Shown here one piece after another: positions 44,911 through 58,498 of a stretch of DNA of 64,000 nt. Both the position numbers and the translations under genes were made by a program. Under the pieces are notes generated by a model, which was given only the letters and a program-made list of their open reading frames with translations, made no database searches and was not told where the DNA came from. Source of the DNA: Antedon mediterranea (Eukaryota; Echinodermata; Crinoidea; Comatulida; Antedonidae); contig NC_092675.1 in the NCBI RefSeq assembly GCF_964355755.1, positions 997,001-1,061,000 of the forward strand, given 5' to 3'. How positions within the stretch are numbered: the stretch's first letter is position 1; the number at the start of each line of letters is the position of its first letter.

Positions 44911-47900
44911 CTATGGCGACAACTCTCGTTCCTTTTCGTTTTTCACTGATGTTTTTTTTCCTTCAATCAATTGTTGAATACATGGCTTACACACAATCAT
45001 CAAAACAGACATGAACTGCACCATTCCTACCACAATGAACGGCTTGTAATAGCTACCATAGTAATCATGAAGAACACCTGCAACATAATAACACAAATGC
45101 ATTATTACACGGTAGGCCTACTATTAGCAAACATGGACAAAACCTACTCTTTATAAAGGCTAATCCTTAAAATCATGATATCGGAGAGAGAGTAACAATT
45201 GAATCGTCTGTGCACACCATCAGTTCTATGCCTTTCATAGATAATCATAGATTATATTAACATCAGTAGTGGTACTTGTTCACAATGTCAAATTATTGTT
45301 ATCGTGGCATTCGTTCACACACAGCGAGCTTGTAATTTCCAGAATTTGAAAAACAGCACAATACACAGTTTACGTGTGGAGATGACCAAATCAATAATGT
45401 AATATTTATAACAAGACCAAGACTTACTGGCCGTCTGAATATAACGTACAAATGAATGGGTATACTTACCAGTTATTGAGCCACCAAGTAAAGCCCCAGT
45501 TCCACGAACAAGGTTAAACCAACCAAGAGCAGCAGGTAATTTATTCATACCAACGTAATCGCGAACGAGAACAGGTCCAAGTGGCATCATGATGCCAGTG
45601 GCTATACCATATATTATAGAAAAAGTTAACAATCCAGTAAAATTTTGAAAAAGTGGGTCCATCATTAACGACAGCCAAGCAATAACAGTGCCAAATGCCA
45701 ACAGACTGTAAGATGAAATAATGTTCCAATGCAAGATGCCAATCTGCGCAAGACGGCCAGTTATAGCGCCAACACCAGTGGACGAAAGAAGAATGGCTGA
45801 CATTGTAGCAGAAATTTGCAACTCTTCTGCTTGTGGCGCAACGTATATTAACCACGCTTCATAAGCAAATCCACTTAATAGTATAACTGGCAACAAGATC
45901 ACAAACATTGCATTTTCACAAAATAATCTTAATTCTAAATGTCTGACAAAGCTTCTTATAATGCTTCGTAAACGTTTGCTTCTTGTTGGCTGTGTTTTAT
46001 GTTTTTTATTGCCATTATTGGTGAATTGTTCGTCGGCTATATGCGAATCATCGTTTTCGTGAAGATCTACTTCTCTAAAGTCTCTGGAAAGATGAACTGG
46101 TCTCATTAGCGCTCCTCCAACAGCAATGTGCAGAGTGACACCTGATAATATTAATGCAGCTCCTCTCCAGTCATACAGTTGCAAAAATAACTACCAAAAA
46201 AAAAGGTTGTAACCGTATAAAAATAATCTAGTTTGTGTGACATGCAAGAATTATGTAATTCGTCGATTCATAACGAAGTAAAAAGGTTTGTAAAGATTGA
46301 ATACTGTAAATTATTTAATATTTATTGTTTGTTTTGGTTTTCTAGTCTGCAAGATTAAAGCAGGTGTGTTGCAATCAGTCCTGAAGTTTAATTTAGAGCA
46401 TAGAGCGAACAAATACATCCTTTATTCTGATGGTATATTTCCAGGCGTGTTTATGTGTGGCCTACTTCATCTTATAGTAAAAAATACCATAATCAGGCGT
46501 TTTAAATAAATAGGGTTTGAAGAACAAAAGACCTCAATCCTAAGTGTCTTGGCTAAACCGGATATTTGTATGAAAGACATAGGTAATTACCTGTGCTATA
46601 GGAGGTATTGATAGATAACCGATTGGTCCACCGAGGTAGATTATGCCATTGGCTAAAATAAATAGATTCTCGAAATACCGACTGACAATGACGACACTTG
46701 CTGTTGAAGCTAATCCAAATCCTAGACCTGAAATATCATCAACAATCAAATAAAAAATGTGTTCGTTTTTAGAAATTATACAATGAAATTGCGATTCATA
46801 AGGAATGTCACAAGACAGAATGCCTCAATGGGTCCTAGGCATGCTGCTCTTTCTTCTAATAGTGAGTTTATGTTTAGGCCTACTTCATCAACCCTTACCA
46901 TTTACAGAGTGGAACAACAACAACATACTACTTTATAATGCATGAATAATATCATACTGTAATACGTTGACATAGATAAATGTGATATTCGACAACTTTT
47001 TACAAAAGGAAGAAAAAAAATTAATTAATAATTAAAACAAAAACATCAATAGATGAGTCAATTTTAGATACATTTCAATAAATATTGAGAAACATATTGC
47101 AGGCCTAATGATAACACGAGGTGACATCCCTTTCATGTGGTGATATTGAGAAAGATATTGCAGGCCTTTATGATCACACGAGGTGACATTCCTTTCATGT
47201 GGTGATATTGAGAAAGATATTGCAGGCCTAATGATCACACGAGGTGACATTCTTTTCATATGGTGATGCATTATCATGTTAGTTATCAGTCGAATAATCA
47301 ACTTAATTTTTACCTGGAAGAATACCTAGACCAATTGCCAAACAGAATACGTTGGTGGCGCTGTATGCAATTAGGAGTCCACTACCTGCTAACACACCTC
47401 CTACAATTCCAATTATTCTACAACCATACTTCTTGCATAGTGCACCTGCAATAGGACCTAGAATACAGACAAAATAGATACCTTAATATTAATGCCGTAA
47501 GATAGAGCTTTAAATGCCCCCACGAAAGTCGTATTGTTTCATCTGAAATTGATTTGATCATTCTGCAATATAGTGAATGTATTTAGCACCATTTATATCT
47601 TACCAGTAGTTAACAGGAGAGTCATTGGCATTGAAACAATCCATCCAATTGTCCCAGTGTTGCTCTCAAAATTATCAACAAGTGGTGTTACAAATATGCC
47701 TAATGTTCTTGGTATTCCAAATGATATATACATGCACATAAACGATCCAACGACAACTATCCATCCCCAACCCCCATCAGGGGGATGATGTAGGTACCGA
47801 GGACGCCTTTCACTCTTATGTAACTCTACTCTAAATTCATCTTCCTCGATTAGAGGCTGAAGAGCTGCTAATCTGTAGTGGAATATAAACATTATTTATG

Positions 47901-50900
47901 TTCATTATTGTTTATAATATTATTCCGAACAAAATTATAAAGGTGAACTCATACTTTAGAGACGGTTACTCAGTAAATTCCAAATTTTCTATAACTATAA
48001 ACTATCAAAAACGAAATTGGAAAAGTTAGTTTTTCATTGATTCACAGACATTTAATACCCAGACAAACACTCTTAAAATGGATGCCAGAGCCAAATAAAA
48101 ATGACATCAGATTTGCAGCCTTCAACACACTGTGTTTTGCAGCCTTCAACACACTGTGTTTTGCAGCCTTCAACACACTGTGTTTTGCAGCTTTCAACAC
48201 ACTGTGTTTTGCAGCTTTCAACACACTGTGTTTTGCAGCCTTCAACACACTGTGTTTTGCAGCCTTCAACACACTGTGTTTTGCAGCCTTTAACACACTG
48301 TGTTTGGCAGCCTTCAACACACTGTGTTTTGTAATTTGCAAATACTATAATTTCTTACTTTCAAATAAAAAAATAGTAAATAAAAAAAAAAATCAACTTT
48401 ACAGACAAATTATTTGCTTTGAAATTTAAACTTAAACTAACTGGTTACAACAATTTTAGATTAATTGTTTTCTGATTAGATTCATTTTAGATCAAAATAA
48501 AAATTGATTGATCTTTATTGAAATACTAATTTCAGTGAAAAGTAAAATTGTTTCCTTACAACCTACGTTTGGTGACATGACATTTTCATTTTATTTTAAA
48601 CCTAACTTTGAAACCTTAGAACTAGGCCCCTATACCATACCAAATCATCGAAAATATTTTACCTCATGTGTGGTTGTGATCCTTCAAAGTACGAACTCAT
48701 TCCTTACAGAATAATGATGTTTGTCTTATGAAGCTCCAACGAGTGAGTCAGTCAGTAATTACTGCTACCAGCATCAGGACACCAAAGTCTCAATATTACC
48801 TGTACAAAAAGATGAGTGGTGACACGTGGTGATGTTGTGTTAATTAGTAACTAATAATTAAGGATACCTATCCTGAAGCTTATGCTACGATATTTTATTG
48901 TTGCATGCTTAAATCATTTTAATTGTATTTGGGGTTTGCAAAGACGGATGATGACAATGACATGCTTCAATGTGAATTACTAAAACGTTCCTAAAATTCT
49001 GTACACCTACTACTAGACGTTAGCTATTTCAGATCGATTGGATACTAAAATAATTAAGCTTGTTATTTAAACTAAATTTAAGTGATATTTACAAAAGCAT
49101 TAAACGCCAGTCTTGTTCTTTTGTTTATTCCACACTGTAGAAATATTTTACATAATCCGAAATCACAAAGATGACCTCTGAGTTTAGATCCAGGCATCAG
49201 GTTTTTCCAACAACTGCGCGTTGCAGTAGTTTGCGCAGACGCGTAGCAAGTGGACCGGAACCAAGCTTAAATTACTTGCATTCATCATCCGCATTTTATA
49301 TTGTCTGCAACGTCATACCAATAAATTATTCACGCAATCAAAATTATTGAAGATAAATAAAGAAGCGCATCGTCAACAACCTGACATTATCAATTTGTTT
49401 AAATATGATATAGTCTATGCATGGAGGTATAAATGGTCTATGTACACACGTATACTATTATACACAAACAGAAGTATAAACATTTACAATATTATATTCT
49501 TATATGAAATCAATATATAATATTATCCGGGTGTGTTGCAGGCTTTTCTTCTGTAAAGCGGTTGTGAAGTAAAACACACCCTATTTTGGGTCTGATTGTG
49601 TTTCCGATCCTATACTGCTGTTTAATCGATGATAGAACAGAATTCAATTTCCTTATGTTAGTGACAGCAGATGAAGAAACATCAGATAAAAGCGGTTCGG
49701 TAACATATATGCTGGTTTATGAATAGGCAGCACAATAGGATTCAAAACTAAATCGTCTCGTAATGTTAAATTTGAAATAAATATCTTTATTTCAATTTAT
49801 TATCTATTTTATTTTTATGTTTTTTTCTTTGCTATGTTATGACTCGAATCATATTTCCATTTAACACACCGTCGTTTATAATATGGCAAACTACTACTTC
49901 GACACTTTTGCAAGGAGAAATCGAGGACTCGAAGACCTGATTTCTAAAGTCAGTCATGGTTTGACCGCTGTGCTTTAGGCATGGCAGTGAAAACTCAAAA
50001 ACGGGATTTCCAAAATTAGAATAGAATGCCCACGTATATAAGATTTCCTTACCGAATGAGAATAAGAGTTTGGACAGGCCTACGAGGTAACAAGGCCATA
50101 TACCTGGCCGGCTGACAGGCCTACGAGGTTAACAAGGCCATATACCTGGCCGGCTGACAGGCCTACGAGGTTAACAAGGCCATATACCTGGCCGGCTGGC
50201 TGCAGTCGCGTGCTCAAATTTGAGTGTTTACCGACCGACCAACCGACCAACCGACCGACCGACATAGTGAGCTGTAGAGCCGCGTTTGCAAAAAAAAAAA
50301 GAATACAACTTAGGCATAGGCGGCCTAAAGGCTTTACACGTACTGTAAATAAGTTTCGTTCATCTAAAGGTAGGCCTACACACACATTCGAGAGACAATT
50401 AACCATTCATTTTAGTAAGCCTCCTCCGTAGACCTATTAATAAATTGCACAATTTTATCACATACAAATTGTCTCCAAAGACTGGGAATGTATCTTTACT
50501 GAAATGGAAGGCGTGATATTTGTCAACACATTTGCTAGTGAGTAAACATCACACAGCCAATACACACAGAAATAGTTCAACTGTTACACATTAAAACAAG
50601 TCATAACCCAATTCGCGTCCCTAGCAGAACATTTACATTTTCATTTTAAAATAAATACAGTAAGCAAACACAATGTACAGTTATAATTTGTTATTCCATA
50701 TTTAAATATTCAATATTTAATTGAAAACAGATTCATATTGCCAAAACAAAATTGTATCTGACTTCCAATTTATATTATGCATACTGACATCCTCTCCCAG
50801 TTGGGAAAACGAATAATATAAATATACACTATATAATCTAAAGCTGGAAATATAACGTATAAAGTTCTTTCTACACTATCAAACTAGTTTGAAAAAGTGT

Positions 50901-52361
50901 GATATGCCCAAATATGGTAGTGATATGCCCAAATAAAGTATATATTTTGTTGTCACATAAAGTTTGATAGTGTAGACAGAGCTTAAGAATAATCAATCAT
51001 CGTTGTTAATAATGAAAAGTAAAATAAAATGGTATAACTTGTTTTCCAAATGTTTTTTTTTTTCAAACGTTCGGCACAACCCTGTAAAAAGACAATTGAT
51101 GTAAGCGGAACTTGACACCACCAAGAACAAAAGTAAAGTAGGCCGCTCATCTTCATTTTGTCATATGCCTACAATATAATATACCGGTACTAACTGATAA
51201 TATCTTTGTATGGTTCTACCTATTCTGGACGTACGGCGTTCAATGTCATAGCGAAACCCTGGAAACACTTATAATAACATATTGAACATTACGTAAACAT
51301 AAACAGCAATATTTTTAATCCAAAAAACACGACGTGTTTAAAATGTCACTGAACTAAACATTTTACGTCACTCGATTTGCTTTACCGACTGTCGTTAATA
51401 TTGTCCCTCGACTCTCTGTTAGCTAATTCGTAGCCAAACCATTACATTATTAATCGTATTTCAACACAGAATAGTTTATGTCAACACGCAATGGACCTAT
51501 TTTTCCCATAACGTATACTTAATTGCACTATCATTTAATATAATTTCACTTGGAACAGTATTTTAAATTCATGGATTGTAAGTTTATTGAATAGCGCTAA
51601 ATTGGTTAACATTAATCATTAGATTGTGCGTTGTAAGTCCTCATCTCTAAAACAGTTCATTCCATAGAAAACTGAGGCAGCATTTTATAAAAAAAAAATA
51701 TACATAGTTTTTCTTTCAATAAAAATCTCTCCACTATTAAAACTATCGAGTGCTCCTATTGTTAACTATTTGTTTCACACTCATTCATGGTATCTTCCAA
51801 AGCTAAGATCAAAACACAAACACAAACATTACATAATCGATCACCTGTATTTTGACACTTGCTCACATACATAAGATGGCTGTAATTCCAAACATACCTG
51901 ACTTAGGCCTACGATAGAGAAGACATTTATTTATAAGAATTATATAGGCCCCGGTAATATATCCATAAGTCTAATTCAATAGATACTCATCGTTCTTCTC
52001 AGCATATACAAGGCCTACAAGGCCTACAAGGCCTATTACTCCTTTCAACCTTTGAAAGGAAATCAACAAGCGTCCTTTATGACATGGACCAGGATACAGA
52101 CACAAATACTTGTATAGATTATTGGTTATTTCGAGAAAAATATATCTGAACACCGCAAGTGCATTCTGTATAGGTATAAGCCTACCTCCATGAACTACGA
52201 TATGAATATGTCAATTAGTAAATGTATGAATGAATGAATGTAGTAGAGGTAGTAGCGTAGTGTTTTAGACTAGTGAATGAGACATATTAAAACAGACTTA
52301 TTTGAATATTTTCGCTGAAAATAACACCCTATAAAATAAGATATACTTACCTATATTTCAT
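44911..52361 (-). CDS. Monocarboxylate transporter-like protein, SLC16 (MCT) family
   Basis: Exons, 5' to 3': 52351-52361, 47604-47872, 47314-47457, 46591-46727, 45470-46190, 44911-45077 = 1449 bp, 482 aa. The first coding exon is only 11 bases (ATGAAATATAG); it completes Arg with the next exon (MKYR-LAALQPLIEEDEF) and both splice sites are good. The TM1 signature PDGGWGWIVVVGSF is the MCT hallmark. GPIAGALCKKYGCR (the TM2-3 loop), GLGFGLASTASVVIVSRYF (TM4-5), a long hydrophilic TM6-7 loop (HENDDSHIADEQFTNN to SKRLRSIIRSF), GAITGRLAQIGIL and a final GGSITG-VLHDYYGSYYKPF helix follow. Twelve TM helices are expected. The family carries lactate, pyruvate, thyroid hormone, aromatic amino acids or other substrates across the plasma membrane. 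Nothing here fixes the substrate; it resembles the non-MCT1-4 branch. Confidence 0.9.
47084..47270. repeat. 62-bp tandem repeat, three copies
   Basis: Three copies of a unit with GATATTGAGAAAGATATTGC, AGGCCT, GATCACACGAGGTGACATTC and TTTCATGTGG in an intron of the SLC16-like gene. Frames read through it are not genes. Confidence 0.85.
48112..48332. repeat. 24-bp tandem repeat, about nine copies
   Basis: Unit TTTTGCAGCCTTCAACACAC+TGTG, in the long first intron of the SLC16-like gene. Length 24 keeps every frame open, which explains the repetitive open frames on both strands. On the plus strand each unit contains TTTTGCAG, but the gene is on the other strand. Confidence 0.95.
48333..50077. other. 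Intron 1 of the SLC16-like gene, left part
   Basis: No exon or element recognised with confidence. Near 49205-49265 a CG-rich patch (GCGCAGACGCGTAGC) may be a remnant of the MITE family at 5188. Confidence 0.4.
50078..50285. mobile_element. GTCGCGTGC-terminus repeat with tandemly amplified left flank
   Basis: The left flank, AACAAGGCCATATACCTGGC plus CGGCTGACAGGCCTACGAGG, occurs as about three units of 43 bp (50078-50197). Then come GCAGTCGCGTGCTCAAATT, a CCGA/CCAA microsatellite (50231-50262) and GACATAGTGAGCTGTAGAGC. The 3' hairpin is truncated. It is the fourth copy of the family in this window, in intron 1 of the SLC16-like gene. Confidence 0.7.
50286..52350. other. Intron 1 of the SLC16-like gene, right part
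   Basis: Mostly AT-rich with no exon apart from the 11-base coding exon at its right end. It contains the MITE at 50861-50987 and a short GGCCTACAA triplication at 52011-52034. Confidence 0.5.
50861..50987. mobile_element. MITE with TGTCTACACTATCAAA termini
   Basis: About 127 bp. The left end has TTTCTACACTATCAAACTAG and the right end has AGTTTGATAGTGTAGACAGA followed by GCTTAAG, an inverted repeat of about 24 bp. The interior holds TGATATGCCCAAATATGG twice. Related pieces lie at 53730-53845 (GTGCCCAAATATGGTAGTG) and 54908-54975 (AGCTCTGTCTACACTATC). Confidence 0.75.
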
Positions 52362-54449
52362 GATGATTGATTATATCGTGGAAGCTTATGTAAACAAGTA
52401 ATTGCATGTCGACTTATTATGATTACTACGTAGCCATTGATAATATCCAAACGTATATTAGCTTTCTCTTCCTTAAACTACTGAAGCCATATGGAGGAGT
52501 GTGCTACAGTTACATACACAATGCAGCTGTACTTGTCTTCCTATTCATTTGCATTGCTTCGCTGCCGTAAGTATGCTTGCTGCGTTAATAACCTATCCAC
52601 CTATCAGTATTAGCCGTCGTAATATTAAATACACACAACTACGTAAATACTAAACGATTTAACTGGATTTAACACTGAAGACATGCGTACGAGTAAAGTA
52701 CAGCAGTTCGATTCAAATGTATTTGCACTATATTTATTATAAAACAATACGCATTTTGATAATAAATAAAAACTCAGTGCATGAAATACACATTTTATGA
52801 AATTAAGCGCATGAAATCCGAATAAATTTAAAACTTGAATTGATACTAATTTACTGCAGGTCTGTAGGTTTATTTAAATGTACATTTCCATACATTTCTT
52901 TAAAAAAAATTAACCTTTGTATTTTAACTTTTTGTATTTTGTCTTGTTAAGATTTTTCATCTGCACATTGAATTATTTTGATGAGTTGATTACTAAAAGG
53001 ACGACCGGGCTAATTTCAACCTCGTTGTTGCCTAGGTTTTAACAAGCTCTTGAATCGGCTCGTAGGGCTACATGTTGCTAATGCGGCGAATTTAGTTCAA
53101 ACAATATTAAGCCGGGCTAAATAAACTTCAAAGTGAATCTATGTGTAAAAATATGATGAGGAACTAATAAAAGTAGGCCTACCTGGGTACTACGATATCA
53201 AGGTTGGTTTATAACCTAGCATCTTCTCATTTATTTCTATTCTGTATACTGATACGATGCATCGAAGCACGTCGCAGAATGTATAGGCCCTACTTATTGT
53301 ATATTGATGCAGCTTGCATTTCTTATTGATTATTCAACTTATTAGTCATTGAGATGTACTATTGGTTGGATTATGAAGGTAATTGCATGTAATCAAGGAC
53401 ACACGCAATCCATTGATGTGCATTGAATACGAAACACACAACAAATACAACTTGCGGTAAAACACACGCGTAAATAACGAACTATAAAGTATAAAAATAA
53501 GTAAGAGTAATTTTTTATTCAAATTTTATTTCTGAAGCGAATAAAACAAGTGATGTACAAACACGGCTCTAATTCTATCACGTATGTCTACTTGGTTCCC
53601 ACTAAAGACACAAGGCAAGTACGTAAGCGCAACGTCGCTTGTCATTGGTCAAGTTCGTTCACGTGTTCTTGCATTGCGTCTCTCTAAGTGGTAGCGCTTA
53701 TTTACCTTCTTATTCCTACAGTAAACAAACAAAAGATCTAAAACTCTGTGCCCAAATATGGTAGTGATATACCCAAACATGGTAGTGATATGACATCATC
53801 ATGTTCATATATGGGCACATCACATTTTGTTGTCACATATAGAGTTTTACATTAGTCATTTTTATAAGGAACTTCATAACACAATTGAATTCAGGATTTT
53901 AAAAAACCTGTTCCCATCAATGATTATTATTGAAACAACATACCAAAACACTTTTTTTCCACAAAAAGGGGAAAAAATTGTAATGAGCATCATTTTTCTC
54001 TAGGTTGAAAAGGACACTTCAGAAAAAGTAGGCCCCACCACCCCTTGCTACAGGCTTTAGACTATTTATAGACTTTAGACATTAATTATCTCAATTACAC
54101 TGGAACAAATATAGATACATCTAGAATGAATCTCATCTCGATGTACTGATCTGTGTACTACAAGTCTGGCCATCTGAATATAATATTATGTTCTCTTGTA
54201 TGTTTATCATACAGTCTATACCAAAATTATAAATCACTTTTGGAGTAAATGTACTTTATATATACATGTAGTAAAAACTGGATATTGAAAATGAAGATCT
54301 CTCAGAATTGAAGAAATAAACAATTTAAATAAATCAGAGAGACATGAGTTACTCAGAGCTTCATGCTCAGTACATTCTACAGTGACCTTTACAGTCCAGT
54401 CTTTTTCAAACTTTTGCAAATCTAACAGTTTTTGTTGTGTACATTAATC
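52362..54449. other. Intergenic region between the SLC16-like gene and POLR2E
   Basis: Promoter side of the SLC16-like gene (left) and 3' side of POLR2E (right). It holds a MITE-like inverted repeat at 53587-53703 and a MITE relic at 53730-53845 (GTGCCCAAATATGG family). No exon recognised. Confidence 0.5.
53587..53703. mobile_element. Short MITE-like inverted repeat
   Basis: The left end, TTGGTTCCCACTAAAGACAC then AAGGCAAG, is imperfectly inverted at the right end, CTTGCATTGCGTCTCTCTAA then GTGGTAGCG. The TTGGTTCCCACT end resembles the TIR of the element at 5188-5497. Confidence 0.5.
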
Positions 54450-57400
54450 TCATTGTACCAGTCTGTAGGAGATATAGCGGCCAGCCGTCTCACTTGGTCG
54501 AATGATCTTCACAACCTGCAACAAATTATTCAAATATTAAAGTTTGCTACTAATGTAACCTACCATAATATTAAGAAACATAAAACAATAATTTAAGAAA
54601 TAATACCTGTCCTCTCTTGAGACCAAAGTATCTTGCAACTGGGTCACCCACTTGTATTCTTGGTAATTGATGTTCCTTTAATTTACTATGGTGCATTAAT
54701 TAAGGTTGTCATTTATTTTAAAAAAAAACATCAATGACATTCTACTGCAGGATTGTATGTTTTAAAACCATGTGTGTATTTAGTATCATTTAGTAGCATT
54801 GCAGAGGTCACAATTTGGAAAAGTGAAATTTATGAAAGCATAGCCAAACAAGTGAGGGTGCTATAAAATTGAAAAAATATAATTTATCAAACTATCGACG
54901 GCGCTATTAAAAACAATCTTAAGCTCTGTCTACACTATCAAATTTTATGTGACAAAAAAATGTGATGTTCCCATATTTGTCCATAATTTTCACGAGACTT
55001 TGCCTAAGATGATGATGCTTTAACTTGTAGCATTACAAAAATGAGTAGCTTTATCGGATTAATGCAGTTATGCAGGCAACCAACCAACCAACTAAATTAA
55101 TATACGCCACACACTTTATATGCAGGGATATTTGATAGTTCATAGCAATGTCCAATATCATAATATCAATATCAATTATTTTTCATATTTACTGCTATAG
55201 ACCATAACAACCATTCATGATAGTATAGAAGGATAATTTACCAAAGATTATATAGCGCCTCTACGCAGCGCAACATAGATAACTGTTGCCAAGCTCCTAT
55301 CTTATAATACTACGCACCCTATAAATCCATAGACGCCATTTGGGCGGACAAAATACCTGGATGAACATAGGTTATAGCGCCTTCTATTTTGATTTAAAAT
55401 GTAAATGTTTTAAATATTGCGTTCCGCCTCGAAAAGGGAAGAAATTATGTAAACAAAATAAAATAAAAGTTTCTTTCCAATATGGACACTTTACGATTAA
55501 TTCTGTATGTTTACATTGACTTGGTTAGACAACTTCATTCTTTGACCAAAATATTGTACGATAACGACTTATTCCGGTTTAAATTCGTCCGCCGGAATGG
55601 CGTCCATGGCAGTTATCTATCTTGCGCCGCATAGTGGCGCTATACAATTTTTGTTATTTTACTATCATCAGCTACAGTAATCAAAGGATACTATCTAGCC
55701 AACAGCTCAGCTTTCTCCTCAGTTGTCATGACAACATGCTCAGGCACAAACTAGGAAAAAAAATGTATTTATTTTATTAGCCTACTTTTTTTATGTTTAT
55801 ATCATACATGCCAACACTCACATTTTTGCTGGGAGACTCACATATTTTAGAACATAGACTAAATTTATCAGTATAATCAGTATGGCAGGATACTTAGGAA
55901 TGCTAAGAAGCAAAGTGAAATATATGGCAATACTAAAAGATTCAACAACTCATGTTTCCCAGCACTGTGTAGACTAATTAATAAACCAAAATAAACACAA
56001 CAATAATAATAATAATAAGTAATAAGTACTTTCATCAGTTTCTTCCATGTGTAATATCTCCTTTTTAAAAACTTTTTAACTTTTTAATGTTGTAAATTTT
56101 GATGTTTGAAAGCTTGTACCAATTTTATATGTAAATCTCTCGCAATTCAGTTTTATTTTATATATACTGCAAAGAGAAATATTGAATAAAAGCATAAAAA
56201 AAAAAAAAAAAAAAAATATTTTCAATATTAAACCAATTCCGACTAGACACATTAAACTTGTTGGACTACAGTACATTGTATAAAATAAAAATATTGAGGT
56301 GGGAATTGGCATCTGTTATTTAAAATCATTTGTTTCACTTACTTCATGTTCAGTAATGTTGATTAGAAGTTCAGGTTCCAAAAATTGTTCTAGAATGTAT
56401 TTAGGAGCCATGTCACCTAAAGACTGAATGAAAGGAACACAACAAAACCATTATCAGTAATCAATTACCAGTGTTTCTATCATTTATTGCCTTCTGAACA
56501 ACAAGTTGTGGTGAGCAAAGCATGTAGCTAGAATGTTTAACATGGACACAAATCAACCTGAGATAGGCTAGGTAGTACTTAGCCTACTTATCATCATTTC
56601 TGTTGCTGGTATCTCAAATCAGTCATTTCTTTATAATGCAAACAGTTTTTCAAAGGATTTACAAAATCAGACTATGTACATACTTTTATGCAAAATACTT
56701 TGTGGGTGTTGGTTAAAATGTTGGTCCTACCATGGAGGTATACCTCCTACAGTACTGATAACATGCATGCTCTAAGGTACAAACATGAAGTAAAATACTA
56801 TTTTACCTGTTTTGCAGATGGTGTCATACCCATCTGAACCACTATGATTGCTCGACTAATGTTCTCTTCCTGCATTCTTTTGCAGTACCTAAATAAATAA
56901 TAAAAATGAATTAAAGAAGGTTTTTGTTTGTACTTAGTAAAATGCTGCAATAAAACTGTAAAACTTTGAATTCGAGGATTCTAACACTATAGCATATTCA
57001 CACATAAAAAGTAAAAGTATGGGATATCTACTACTACTAGTTCCACTGGATTTCGAAGTTTGGCTTTTTGACATTGAATTTATAAAGCTCTGATGAGAAG
57101 AAAATGTTCACACAATATTTATAATTTATAACACAATATGTGTAAATACATACAATTTAATTGTTTTTATTCCAACTTTTGGCTCATCTGGAAAAAAGAC
57201 AAACATCTGGTCTGTGGGATCATCGTTATGGGCAACAAGTATGGTAAGGTCTTGCCTTCGTGGCCGTTCTTCACTGTTGGAATATAATATTACAAACAAG
57301 AATAATGTTCTGACTTTTTCTAAACTTTTTCAAGCAATTTTGATATGTATTACTGTATTGGAAACTCATATTTATTATTATTGATTTCTTAATGTTGACC

Positions 57401-58168
57401 AAGGTTACTCTCGCTTTCCAGATATTAAAAATTAGCTGCATTCAAAACAGCTTAATAACACAGTGTACATTAAAGAGGATACATTGCTTTATTTATAAAA
57501 AATCCTCTACCTTGGTTTGTCACCAAACTGTGTTTTAAAATCATCTAGAGTTTGATCCAATTCATCCTGGGTTACCAAATACCCTCTATCATGGCAGAGC
57601 TGCAAAAAAGTGTACTGTTATTAATATAAAATAATAAATAGGCCTATCCAAATAAATAAATTATTATTAAAATTAAAATAGGCTCATAATAGGCCTAGGC
57701 CCTAGCTAGTAGGAATAAAACTACTAACTAGGGAAGAGTTAATTCTTCCCTACTACTTACTAGGCCTAACTAAACTAAGGCCTTATAAAGTGCCTGACTG
57801 ACCATACTCCATGGACTGACTGATGTCACTGATGAGGCCTGGACTACTATTTATTAATATTAATTATGTTGGATAGGCATAGCCTAGACTAGAGGCCAGC
57901 CAGGCTTCCCATTGAATCTAAATTTAGCTAGGCATAGCTAGGCCTATTATTATTATATAGGCTATAACTAGCTAGGCCTCAGATAGCTATATAGGTCCGG
58001 CTAGGCTAGGCCTAACAAATAACCAACAAGCAAGGGCCCAGACAGCAGACAGGCAGGGACCAGGTGGTAAGGACCAGGTGTTTAATGAATGTGTAAACAA
58101 AATATTTTTACCTGCATGATTGTTTTCCGAATACGCCATAACTTCCATGTTTCCGATTCATCATCCAT
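54450..58168 (-). CDS. POLR2E: DNA-directed RNA polymerases I, II and III subunit RPABC1 (RPB5)
   Basis: Exons, 5' to 3': 58112-58168, 57511-57599, 57154-57273, 56807-56888, 56343-56423, 55692-55750, 54607-54685, 54450-54515 = 633 bp, 210 aa, the usual length of animal RPB5. It starts [19 protein letters not shown] and ends [10 protein letters not shown]. Conserved stretches: [18 protein letters not shown] (N-terminal jaw domain), [56 protein letters not shown] and [18 protein letters not shown] (C-terminal assembly domain). The protein is a shared subunit of all three nuclear RNA polymerases and forms the lower jaw contacting downstream DNA. The intron before RYKLKE is U12-type (separate entry); all others are ordinary GT-AG. 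Confidence 0.97.
54686..55691 (-). other. U12-type intron in POLR2E
   Basis: On the minus strand the donor is AGATA|GTATCCTTT, matching the U12 5' splice site consensus without error. The 3' end has CCTTAATTAATGCACCATAG|T: a CCTTAA branch-site core about 15 bases before the AG and no polypyrimidine tract. Splicing here joins TA|T to keep Tyr in ARYKLKE. A minor-spliceosome intron in POLR2E is known from vertebrates, so its presence here suggests conservation. Confidence 0.92.
54908..54975. mobile_element. MITE relic inside the U12-type intron
   Basis: CTTAAGCTCTGTCTACACTA, then TCAAATTTTATGTGACAAAA and GTGATGTTCCCATATTTG, matches one end of the element at 50861-50987. Only one terminus is present. 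Confidence 0.6.
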
Positions 58169-58498
58169 TGTCTAAATATTCAATTACAATGCTTATTAAT
58201 TGAAGTTATGTTGACACTGTTTTAGGCCAAATGGTTCGCCTCTCGATACACAATAATGATCTCTCCAACCTCCCGAAGGCGTTGTTATGTGGTGGACTCG
58301 ACTCGCATAGTCGATTGATCCTCATCCACGCTGTTTTGATCTCTGAAACCAATGAAGCGTAACACTAGCTTAAATAGCGCCACCAAAAAAAAAATACACA
58401 TTTTTTTTTTTTTTTTGATTTTACAAATTATTTAACCCGATTTTAAACTGAAAAAAGTTAATTGGAATTGTATTCCACTGTGTTTGAGAAACCAACAA

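Noticed and set aside
48042-48429. Repetitive open frames on both strands (AAFNTLCF and KHSVLKAA peptides)
   Set aside because: They are a 24-bp minisatellite; a unit divisible by 3 keeps all frames open.
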